Part shown: one piece after another, positions 40,142-46,970 of the stretch
Layout: each line of letters starts with the position of its first letter
How positions within the stretch are numbered: the stretch's first letter is position 1
NCBI RefSeq assembly: GCF_036226445.1
Contig: NZ_CP108474.1
Location: 4,526,001-4,590,000 of the forward strand
Origin: Streptomyces sp. NBC_01255
GTDB lineage: Bacteria; Actinomycetota; Actinomycetes; Streptomycetales; Streptomycetaceae
DNA length: 64,000 bases
Direction of reading: 5' to 3'
The notes under the pieces: generated by a model
Database searches by the model: none
The model's input: the letters and a program-made list of their open reading frames with translations, nothing else
What the model was told of the DNA's origin: nothing
Position numbers and translations under genes: made by a program

Positions 40142-40705
40142 TCAGTAGTCGGAGAAGTTCCAGAACATGCCCACCTCGGTGTCCGAGACGACGATCAGGC
40201 CGTAGTCCTCCGTGTAGACGCTCAGAGGGCTGTACCCCCAGTTCCGCGTCCTGAAGTCGAGCGTGCCGCGCACGTGGCCGGGCCTGCTGACGTTGGTGTG
40301 ATAGCGGGCCCCGTCCCCGTAACGCGCGAGGATCGTGCACGCCATCGCCCGCAGCTCCTCTTCGCTCTCCGTGAAGCGCGAAAGGTTGGACAGGGTGCAA
40401 CTGTCGTCGGTGAGGGCGAGGAGCAGGTTCTCGGCGCTGGCCCGGTCGATCTCCTTGAGTCGCGCCGCGACGTACTCCGGGGGGTGGGCTGCGAAGGGGT
40501 ACGTGGGGAACCCGTCGCGCTCCGGATCCTGCGCCGCGCCGTCGAGCCCTGACCAGTCCCTGGGGTCCGGAACGGCACGGGCCATCAGCGAGAGGACGTC
40601 GAGGACCCAGTCCTCGTGGCAGCGCGGGCCCGTGGCGTCGTACGGGTACGCGTCCTCGTACAGGTGGCGTACAGCGGCTTCCCAGGACGCCTGGTCGATT
40701 GACAT
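40142..40705 (-). CDS. Putative immunity protein for the RNase-A-like toxin
   Basis: This 187-residue acidic protein has no recognised domain. Blocks include AVRHLYEDAYPYDATGPRC, ENLLLALTDDSCTLSNLSRF and YGLIVVSDTEVGMFWNF. It lies 27 nt downstream of the toxin gene on the same strand, which is the usual place of a cognate immunity gene. The role is inferred from position only. Confidence 0.62.
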   Translation of the reverse strand: MSIDQASWEAAVRHLYEDAYPYDATGPRCHEDWVLDVLSLMARAVPDPRDWSGLDGAAQDPERDGFPTYPFAAHPPEYVAARLKEIDRASAENLLLALTDDSCTLSNLSRFTESEEELRAMACTILARYGDGARYHTNVSRPGHVRGTLDFRTRNWGYSPLSVYTEDYGLIVVSDTEVGMFWNFSDY

Positions 40706-40732
40706 GTGGTGCTGGCCTTTCTCGGCTGCGGG

Positions 40733-42505
40733 CTAGGACCTGGAGGGCATCGACGTCATGACGGTGAACGGGGGGTTGCGGCTGCTGTCGTACTTGAGGC
40801 GCGTGTCGATGCCGTTCACGTCGTACACCGTGGCGCTCATGCCACCCTGCCTGTACCCGGTCTGCGGGTCCTCCGGGTCCATCGGTTGCTTGCGCACGAA
40901 GCGGCCGCTGGTCTGGTCGTCCGGCGCTGTCGCGTGGAACGACTTGACATCACCGTCGGTCAGCGGGGGCGGGCCCTTGAGCCACGCCTCGATGGCTGGT
41001 TTGTTCCTGTTGAGGTTGTACTCGGTCAGTTCCTGGGCCCGCTGGTAGTTCGGGAAGGCCGAGGAGCCGCCGGGTATCGGTATGCCGTGCGGCCAGGTCG
41101 GGGTCGGGCCGCTCGACTGCTGGTCGCGCAAGCGCTGCCTGAGTTGCTCGTCCGTCTTGCCGACGTGCCTGTCCAGAGTGTGGCCGCCTGCCATGTACTC
41201 GTTTGCGGCGAGATTGAGGTCGTACGCGCCTTTGGAGTCGACCTTCAGCCAGACCTGCGAGTCCTTGAACTCCTCCAGAGCCCGGGCGCCGAAGCCGTGA
41301 GCGCGGGCGACACCGGCCTCGAACTTGGGGGCGCTCATGTATGCCTCGTCCAGCGGCCCCTTCAGGGCCTCCATGCGGGTGGTCAGCCCGTTCAGGATGC
41401 CGGTGTACGTGTTGACGATCCGGTTCAGCTTGGCCGTGTCGATGTTCAGCACGGTCTTGACCTCGAAGGACAGGACCAGACCCACACCCTTGCCGATCAC
41501 GTTCGTGACGGCGCTGAGGGCGCTCTTGGCGTCCTTGGGCTTGGCCAGGTCCTCGATGATCTCCTTGGCGGCCTTCGCCATGGCCCGGTCGAGCTCGTCC
41601 TTGACGTCGCGGTTCAGGTCGACGGCGGCCTCGGCGTACTCGCGCAGGAGGGTGGCGATGGTGTCGGCCGTGTCCTTCAGTACGGCCATGACGGGCTCGC
41701 TGCCGGTGGGGACCTTGGGTGTGCCCGGGCCGGAGCCGGCCGTATGCGCCCACTGGTAGCCGGGTGGCCGCTGCTGTCCCCAGCTCGTCGCGCCCCACAA
41801 GGCGCTGCAGAAGGTCCGCATGGCGGCTTCCCAGTCGGCCTGTTGGTGGTTGGTGATGGCGCCGACGGCCTGGGTGAGCTGGTCGGCCCCCGTCGTGGCG
41901 ACGATGGAGACGTTCATCCAGCTGTGGCACAGGGAGTTGAGGTAGTGCTGCTGGGGGAAGGGGTGGACGTCCGCCACCCTTCCGATCCGGAACACGTGCC
42001 TGCACAGTGGTTGGAGTACGTCCCGGACGATCTCCGGGATGCCCTCCATCAGGCCGCGCAGGATGTCGTCGCCGCCGTCGTCGTCGCCCCACTTGATGTC
42101 GGGTATCGAGGCGAAGTTCGGGTCCTTGTCGATGACCGCGGGCCGGGGCCGCTGTTCGGCTGTCTTCCCCGGCTTGGGGTTGGCCGCCGCGTCCGCCTGC
42201 GTGTAGGCGTTGGCCGTCTCGGTGAACCCGACCGCGACGCCGCCGACGCTGAGTACGGACCGGCCCCAGACCTCCAGCCAGCGGTCGCCGATCTTCTTGT
42301 ACGCCTGGGCGAACCTCTGGGCCTCGCTGCCGGCGCCTCCGGCGTCGGGGTACGTGCCCAGCTCCTCCAGGAGTTTGTTGGCGCCGCGCATCAGGAGGTC
42401 CTGTTGGGCGGCGACCCGGCCGGAGACCGACCAGAGATCGCTCGGCTTGACGTCGATGGCGCCGCTGCCGCCCGGTGACTGGGCGGGGATGGACGGGCCG
42501 GCCAT
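40733..42505 (-). CDS. Polymorphic toxin with C-terminal RNase-A-like (CdiA-CT type) domain
   Basis: This 590-residue protein has an N-terminal 400-residue helical, WXG/LXG-like region (SSIP-to-PTGSEPVMAVLKDTADTI helices) that likely directs type VII-type export. Its C-terminal domain (about 436-590) has EYMAGGHTLDRHVGK, SAFPNYQRAQELTEYNLNR and FTVMTSMP, typical of bacterial RNase-A-like toxins. The His in GGHTLDRH and a downstream H/T region are presumed catalytic. The ATG overlaps the preceding WXG100 stop (TGATG). An immunity-like gene follows at 27 nt. Target RNA is presumed by family. Confidence 0.8.
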   Translation of the reverse strand: MAGPSIPAQSPGGSGAIDVKPSDLWSVSGRVAAQQDLLMRGANKLLEELGTYPDAGGAGSEAQRFAQAYKKIGDRWLEVWGRSVLSVGGVAVGFTETANAYTQADAAANPKPGKTAEQRPRPAVIDKDPNFASIPDIKWGDDDGGDDILRGLMEGIPEIVRDVLQPLCRHVFRIGRVADVHPFPQQHYLNSLCHSWMNVSIVATTGADQLTQAVGAITNHQQADWEAAMRTFCSALWGATSWGQQRPPGYQWAHTAGSGPGTPKVPTGSEPVMAVLKDTADTIATLLREYAEAAVDLNRDVKDELDRAMAKAAKEIIEDLAKPKDAKSALSAVTNVIGKGVGLVLSFEVKTVLNIDTAKLNRIVNTYTGILNGLTTRMEALKGPLDEAYMSAPKFEAGVARAHGFGARALEEFKDSQVWLKVDSKGAYDLNLAANEYMAGGHTLDRHVGKTDEQLRQRLRDQQSSGPTPTWPHGIPIPGGSSAFPNYQRAQELTEYNLNRNKPAIEAWLKGPPPLTDGDVKSFHATAPDDQTSGRFVRKQPMDPEDPQTGYRQGGMSATVYDVNGIDTRLKYDSSRNPPFTVMTSMPSRS

Positions 42506-42810
42506 CAGGCGCCGCCTCCCCAACCTTGGAGTACTGACCTGTTGGCCGCGGCGTAGGTGAGGTGCCCCTTCACCACGACCTCGTGGAGCCAGGCCTGGGC
42601 GGCCTTGAGGTCGTCGGCGGAGCGGCTCCACTTGTCCAGCTCGTCGATGAAGGCCTCACGGGCCTCGCCGTCCCAGCTCAGGACGACTTTGGCGGCCCGC
42701 CCGTACAGCGTGTCCAGCTTCTCGTTGAGGGTGCGGAGGATCTCCTCCAGGTCCCCCGAAAGGCGCTGCAGGGTGCCGAAGTCGACGGTGATCCGGTCTT
42801 CGTCCGTCAT
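42505..42810 (-). CDS. WXG100-family protein (ESX-type substrate or chaperone)
   Basis: This 101-residue helical protein has the WXG hairpin in VLSWDGEAREAFIDEL (WDG) and flanking helices FGTLQRLSGDLEEILRTLNEKL and YAAANRSVLQGW. It belongs to the ESAT-6-like family secreted by type VII systems, usually as a dimer. Its stop overlaps the toxin start, which links it functionally to toxin export. No EccC or other secretion component lies in the window. Confidence 0.85.
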   Translation of the reverse strand: MTDEDRITVDFGTLQRLSGDLEEILRTLNEKLDTLYGRAAKVVLSWDGEAREAFIDELDKWSRSADDLKAAQAWLHEVVVKGHLTYAAANRSVLQGWGGGA

Positions 42811-42829
42811 GGTGCTGATCCCCCGTGGT

Positions 42830-43234
42830 TCAGACGTCCAGGATGCGGCTCTGCGGCCGGCTGGTGTTCGGCCCTGACGCCGGGTCGGGCACGGTGAGGT
42901 CACGGGCGGCGGCGGACACGTCCTCGCCGTCCTGCATGCGCCGGATCCGGGCCAGGGTGTCGAGCTCCTGCTCGGTGAAGCCGTCGCGCGAAGCGCGCAT
43001 GGCCGCTTCGAGGAGGACCATCACCTGCCGGATGCGTACGGCGTTCTCGGCGACACCGCGGTGCAGGGAGCGGTACGCGGTGGCGGTGGGGCCCTGCCAG
43101 CCCGCGGCGACCCTGTCGACGACCCCGTCCATGACGCGGGTCTGCTGCTCCAGGTAGCGCTGCATCTCGTCGAGATCGTTCGCCAGCCCAGTGAGAGCGT
43201 CCCCCGAGACGTCCAGATCGGCGTTCAGCATCAT
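42830..43234 (-). CDS. WXG100-family protein (partner)
   Basis: This 134-residue protein has the WXG-type core VDRVAAGWQGPTATAYRSLH (WQG) with helices on either side (LTGLANDLDEMQRYLEQQTR; AVRIRQVMVLLEAAMRAS), plus a C-terminal tail. It is probably the second half of a heterodimer with the 42505 protein. ATG 43234 lies behind a weak SD. It is the first gene of the WXG-WXG-toxin-immunity operon. Confidence 0.83.
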   Translation of the reverse strand: MMLNADLDVSGDALTGLANDLDEMQRYLEQQTRVMDGVVDRVAAGWQGPTATAYRSLHRGVAENAVRIRQVMVLLEAAMRASRDGFTEQELDTLARIRRMQDGEDVSAAARDLTVPDPASGPNTSRPQSRILDV

Positions 43235-43344
43235 GAGCCCCCGCTCGTCGCGCCGTTCGTGCGTGCGTTCCCGTGTGCGGCTGTTCACCGTAGAGGGCGA
43301 GGCCCGTGGATCGGGGGGCGGTCGTTACGCGGGGAGGGAGCGAC

Positions 43345-43378
43345 GATAAAGCCCCGAGGCCCTGACCTGGGGCTTAGT
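43345..43378. terminator. Degenerate extra tRNA-type terminator hairpin
   Basis: AAAGCCCCGAGGCCCTGACCTGGGGCTTA resembles the tRNA-Gly terminator with the left arm mutated. It sits upstream of the WXG operon and has no tRNA fragment. It may be a bare duplication from an earlier insertion. Confidence 0.55.
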
Positions 43379-43500
43379 CAGGAGAGGGGGGATCGGTGTG
43401 CTGCCGCTCTCATATCCGTTCCGGGGGCTTTCTCGTCAAGTCGACAGGCGGCGGAGCCGGGAAGCGGGGGTGGATTCCTCCCTCGATTCGGGACAACGAC

Positions 43501-43700
43501 GAAGCCCCAGGTCGCTGACCTGGGGCTTCGTAGAAGAGCGGATGACGGGAATCGAACCCGCGCCATAAGCATGGGAATCACCGGCGCCCAGACAGATCAT
43601 TTGGTATCTGACCTGTGAAAACGCCTTCTGGTGTGGCGGCATCGGCGGGCGAGGGGACACCCATGTCGACCGCTGTTCGCCGCTCTGAAGGGCACGGATG
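43501..43700 (-). other. att remnant 3: tRNA-Gly 3' half, terminator and conserved arm
   Basis: The terminator is at 43501-43529. The tRNA-Gly fragment 43537-43577 matches nucleotides 31-71 at 39 of 41 positions. The arm to its right (to about 43705) carries the same ATCTGACCTG and CTGAAGGGCACGG blocks as remnants 2 and 4. Its coding-like tail is open (CPSERRTAVD with no stop at that position). Confidence 0.87.
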
Positions 43701-43748
43701 GGGCACGGCCCGGCGTCGTAGGGCACCGACGGGAGTGGGTGCGCCGCC

Positions 43749-44507
43749 CTAGCCGGCGCGGTCCTCCGAGGCGTGCGGCGGCAGATCGCGCGGCGGCGTG
43801 GCGCGTTCGCGCTCCCGGTGCCATTGTTCGGCCGCGTGGAGCATGGCCTGTCCGACGTGCTCGAAGAAGTCGCCGATGTCGTACAGCCGAGCACCGGCTG
43901 GCGAGTTGAGGCCGAGGGTGTCGGCGCCGGATCGGGCGAAGTCGGCCAGGGCGGAGTTCTGGCGGGCGCTGGCCGTCCAGCCGCGGAACCAGGCGTCGGC
44001 GTCGATCACATAGCGGTCGCGTCGCCCGCGGGGGTCGCGTTCGCGGCGCACGAGCTCCTGTTGTTCGAGCTGGCCGATGGCCTTGGAGACGGAGGCGGGG
44101 CTGACCTGGAGGCGCCGGACGAGTTCGGAAGCGGAGAGGCTGCCGCTGTCGGTGAGGTAGAGGCAGGCGAGCACCCGGGCGGTCATGCGGGGCAGGCCGG
44201 TGCCGATCATGATGTCGGTGAACCGGTGTTCCAGTTCGCGCACCGCGTCCGCGTCACGCTCCTCGGCATCGGTGGCGGCATCGGCGGCGGCCCGCGTCAC
44301 CGGGCGGCTCCGGCGGGCCCGCTCCCGGGTGGTCCGGTGCGCCTCGTCGGCCCGGTAGGCGTCGGGACCGCCATTGCGGCTCACTTCGCGCGTGACGGTG
44401 GACAGGGGCCGGTCCAGGCGGACGGCGATCTCGGTGTACTTGAGTCCTTCGGCCAGTCCCTCGGCGATGAGCCGCCGTTCCTCGTGAGTCAGCCTGCCTC
44501 CGGGCAT
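43749..44507 (-). CDS. GbsR/MarR-type regulator with N-terminal IS30-like HTH
   Basis: This 252-residue protein has an N-terminal HTH typical of IS30-type recombinases (LTHEERRLIAEGLAEGLKYTEIAVRLDRP, STVTREVSRNGG), followed by a MarR/GbsR winged helix (LSASELVRRLQVSPASVSKAIGQL, RRERDPRGRRDRYV) and a helical tail. ATG 44507 follows AGGAGG. ATTGCAA repeats in the divergent promoter suggest it is a repressor of the neighbouring membrane gene. Confidence 0.8.
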   Translation of the reverse strand: MPGGRLTHEERRLIAEGLAEGLKYTEIAVRLDRPLSTVTREVSRNGGPDAYRADEAHRTTRERARRSRPVTRAAADAATDAEERDADAVRELEHRFTDIMIGTGLPRMTARVLACLYLTDSGSLSASELVRRLQVSPASVSKAIGQLEQQELVRRERDPRGRRDRYVIDADAWFRGWTASARQNSALADFARSGADTLGLNSPAGARLYDIGDFFEHVGQAMLHAAEQWHRERERATPPRDLPPHASEDRAG

Positions 44508-44585
44508 CTCTTCGCCTCCTGCCGCTCCGGCCGCCCGCTCGATGCGGGCGGGATCGCTGGACAGTCTTACGTTCGCCCCCATGTC

Positions 44586-44660
44586 ATTGCAAGTATGGAC
44601 GGAAGTGACTTGCGTTCAACGTCATTGTCATTGCAATCTCCCTTCATAATTCCTTGCAAT
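44586..44660. promoter_or_regulatory. ATTGCAAT-type operators in a divergent promoter
   Basis: ATTGCAAG (44586-44593), ATTGCAAT (44630-44637) and TTGCAAT (44654-44660) are repeated elements between divergent starts 44507 and 44795. They would be binding sites for the upstream GbsR-like regulator. Confidence 0.55.
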
Positions 44661-44794
44661 GCTGGGCGCTAGACCGTGCTTCGATGTTGACGAAATAGTG
44701 AATGCAAGTTACGTTCGGCGATACGTAAATGCTGGCTGTTGCGATCGGGCGTCCGGGAACGAGGCGCTGCTCGCCACCCGGGATGGGATCTCCG

Positions 44795-45778
44795 ATGACG
44801 TCGACGTTCGCCCCCGCGCGCACTTCCTGGCGCACCTGGCACCGCCCCCTGCTGGTCTGCTCCGGCCTGATGGCCGTTCTCGTGCTCGTCTGCGGCGTCG
44901 GCCTCGCGGTCGACGACCGGCTGCTGCTCGGTGAGCCGGTCTGGTACAAGCCGCTGAAGTTCGGTTTCGCCTTCGGCCTCTACGCCGCCACCCTCGCGTG
45001 GCTGCTCGCCCGGCTGGACAAGGGGCGGCGCCTTGCCCGGTGGCTGGGCACGGTCTTCGCGGTGACCACCGTCGCCGAGGTCGGCGCCATCACCGTCCAG
45101 GCGGCGCGTGGCACCATCAGTCACTTCAATGCGGACCAGGTCGATCCGGTCACCCTGGCGCTGACGCCGGTCCTCACCTTCGGGGTGATGGTCATCGTGA
45201 TCGCCCAGCTCGTCATCGGCGTCGTCGTCCTGATCCAGCGCACCGGCAGCCCGGCCCTCAACCGGGCCATCCGCGCTGGCATCGGCCTTACGATCGCGGG
45301 CATGCTCATCCCGGTCTACTGGATGGTCACCGAGGTCAACCCCCGCACCGTCACGGACGCCAACGGGCACGCCATCCCCCTTTATCAGGGGCACGGCATC
45401 GGCGACCCCGACGGCAGCGGCATGCCGCTGACCCACTGGAGCACCACCGGCGGCGACTTCCGCGTCCCGCACTTCTTCGCCCTGCACGGCATCCAGGTGC
45501 TCCTCGTCCTCGCCTTCGTCCTCACCGCCCTCGCCGCCCGCCACGCCTGGCTCCGCAGCGAGCAGGCACAGGCCCGCCTCGTGGGCGCGGTGGCCCTCGG
45601 CTACACCGGCCTGGTCGCCGTGGTGACCTGGCAGGCCGGCCGCGGCCAGTCCTTCCTCCACCCGGACACGACCACCCTCACTGCGTTCACCGCGGTGCTG
45701 CTGTTTACCGCCGGGACGATCGTCACGACGATTGTGAAGGCCCGGCGCGCGGGCGCGGAGGTGGTCGAGCATGCCTGA
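44795..45778 (+). CDS. Multi-pass membrane protein
   Basis: This protein of about 327 residues has about seven helices, an acidic loop and a Gly/His segment (GHAIPLYQGHGIGDPDGSG, HFFALHGIQVLLVL). It resembles no named transporter by eye. ATG 44795 is chosen over an upstream ATG at 44729, as the latter would add a poorly conserved prefix. It is probably regulated by the GbsR-like protein. Confidence 0.7.
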   Translation: MTSTFAPARTSWRTWHRPLLVCSGLMAVLVLVCGVGLAVDDRLLLGEPVWYKPLKFGFAFGLYAATLAWLLARLDKGRRLARWLGTVFAVTTVAEVGAITVQAARGTISHFNADQVDPVTLALTPVLTFGVMVIVIAQLVIGVVVLIQRTGSPALNRAIRAGIGLTIAGMLIPVYWMVTEVNPRTVTDANGHAIPLYQGHGIGDPDGSGMPLTHWSTTGGDFRVPHFFALHGIQVLLVLAFVLTALAARHAWLRSEQAQARLVGAVALGYTGLVAVVTWQAGRGQSFLHPDTTTLTAFTAVLLFTAGTIVTTIVKARRAGAEVVEHA

Positions 45779-45832
45779 CACGAGGCGCGGAACGCACCCG
45801 CAGGGCGCCCCCGTCCTGGATCAGGAGGACCT

Positions 45833-46237
45833 GTGCAACGTGGTGAAGTCTGGTGGGTCGAGTTCGACGAGCGGCGGCTGGCCGTACTCCTGTCGGGAGA
45901 CACGGCGTCCGGGATCCGGATGATGCAGGTCGTCGCCCCGGCGGGCGTCGACATCAGCGGTCTGGGCGTCGAAGTGGCCGTGGGTGCCATGGAGGGACTG
46001 CCCTTGGAAGGTGTGCCGCGGTTCGCGTTCCCGCGTCCGGGCTTCACCCCGTGTACGTGGCTGACCACCGTGTCCCAGGGCGACCTGATCGAGCCGGCGG
46101 GCGTCCTGTCCTCCGCGAAACTCAGCGAGGTCGAGCAGGCCATCCGGCTCGCCGAACAGGCGAGGGAGCGGACCCCGGCGGCGACCGCGAAGCTCAGCGA
46201 GATAAGTGACGCCCTCCGTCTCGGTGGACTCGGGTAG
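45833..46237 (+). CDS. MazF/PemK-like protein, no cognate antitoxin nearby
   Basis: This 134-residue protein starts RGEVWWVEFDERRLAVLLS, an abbreviated form of the PemK/MazF core (normally with a longer loop before RPAVVVS), followed by a strand-rich middle and a helical C-terminal tail (SEVEQAIRLAEQARER). It could be a ribosome-independent mRNA interferase, but key loop residues are shortened. No antitoxin gene is present upstream or downstream. GTG 45833 follows AGGAGGA. Confidence 0.68.
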   Translation: MQRGEVWWVEFDERRLAVLLSGDTASGIRMMQVVAPAGVDISGLGVEVAVGAMEGLPLEGVPRFAFPRPGFTPCTWLTTVSQGDLIEPAGVLSSAKLSEVEQAIRLAEQARERTPAATAKLSEISDALRLGGLG

Positions 46238-46405
46238 ACGGAAGGGGAACCGACGCCCGCGGTGGCGGGGTCGGTACCGCTTCGAAGGCGGGCAGGCCGC
46301 GCTGTCCGAGTCTCTGGGGTACACCGTCGCCGCCTCGACCTGGTGGGCCTCTCGGTGACCCTGCCGCGCCAACGCGCACCGGTTTCGAAACGACGGGCCA
46401 ACAAC

Positions 46406-46620
46406 GAAGCCCCAGGTCGCTGACCTGGGGCTTCGTGGAAGAGCGGATGACGGGAATCGAACCCGCGCTATAAGCTTGGGAATCACCGCCGCCCGGCGGG
46501 GCTATCCTGCCTCTGACCTGCGGGAACATGCTCAGGCGGCGCTCATTCAGCGGGCTCGTGGGCACCTGTGCCGACCGCTGTTGTCCGTCCTGAAGGGCAC
46601 GGTTGGGGCACGAGGTGACG
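46406..46620 (-). other. att remnant 4: tRNA-Gly 3' half (identical), terminator and conserved arm
   Basis: The terminator is at 46406-46434. The fragment 46442-46482 is identical over 41 nt to nucleotides 31-71 of the intact tRNA-Gly. The arm to its right carries the conserved ATCTGACCTG-like and CCGACCGCTGTTGTCCGTC blocks, and a minus-strand tail CPSGRTTAVGTGAHEPAE followed by a stop. This is the youngest junction. Confidence 0.9.
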
Positions 46621-46695
46621 AAGGCGATCCCCGCCTCCCCGCTGCCCACCGGGTCGCCGCGATCGCGCCCAGAAGGAGCGGGCCAGGGCCTTCAA

Positions 46696-46922
46696 ATGAG
46701 CCTTCGCGCGCCCTGCGGATGCCCTCCGGGCACTGCTCGGCTGAGTGGAAACGGCCGCACCCGTGCCGCTCTCGCGTTGGCGCTGGCGACGCTGACGGCG
46801 TCGGGATTCACTGCGCCGTCGGCGTTCGCCGACTCGGCCTCGGACGTGACCGTCCTGCCTGCGGCCCCGCGCTTCTCGCCTCGCGCCACCTCGATCCTCA
46901 ACGCGGGGGAGACCGGCTCTGA
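46696..46922 (+). pseudogene. FG-GAP-type secreted protein, N-terminal signal fragment only
   Basis: The frame encodes a signal-peptide-like start (GRTRAALALALATLTASGFT, APSAFADS) followed by DVTVLPAAPRFSPRATSILN, the N-terminal signature of the FG-GAP/Ig-like secreted family. It loses similarity after NAGETG. The rest of the protein is missing. It may be the N-terminal counterpart of the fragment at 21601, but the two are far apart. Confidence 0.62.
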
Positions 46923-46970
46923 GACGCGATTGAGCCAAACGGTCCGTTCGTTTATCGATCACCCTCGGCG

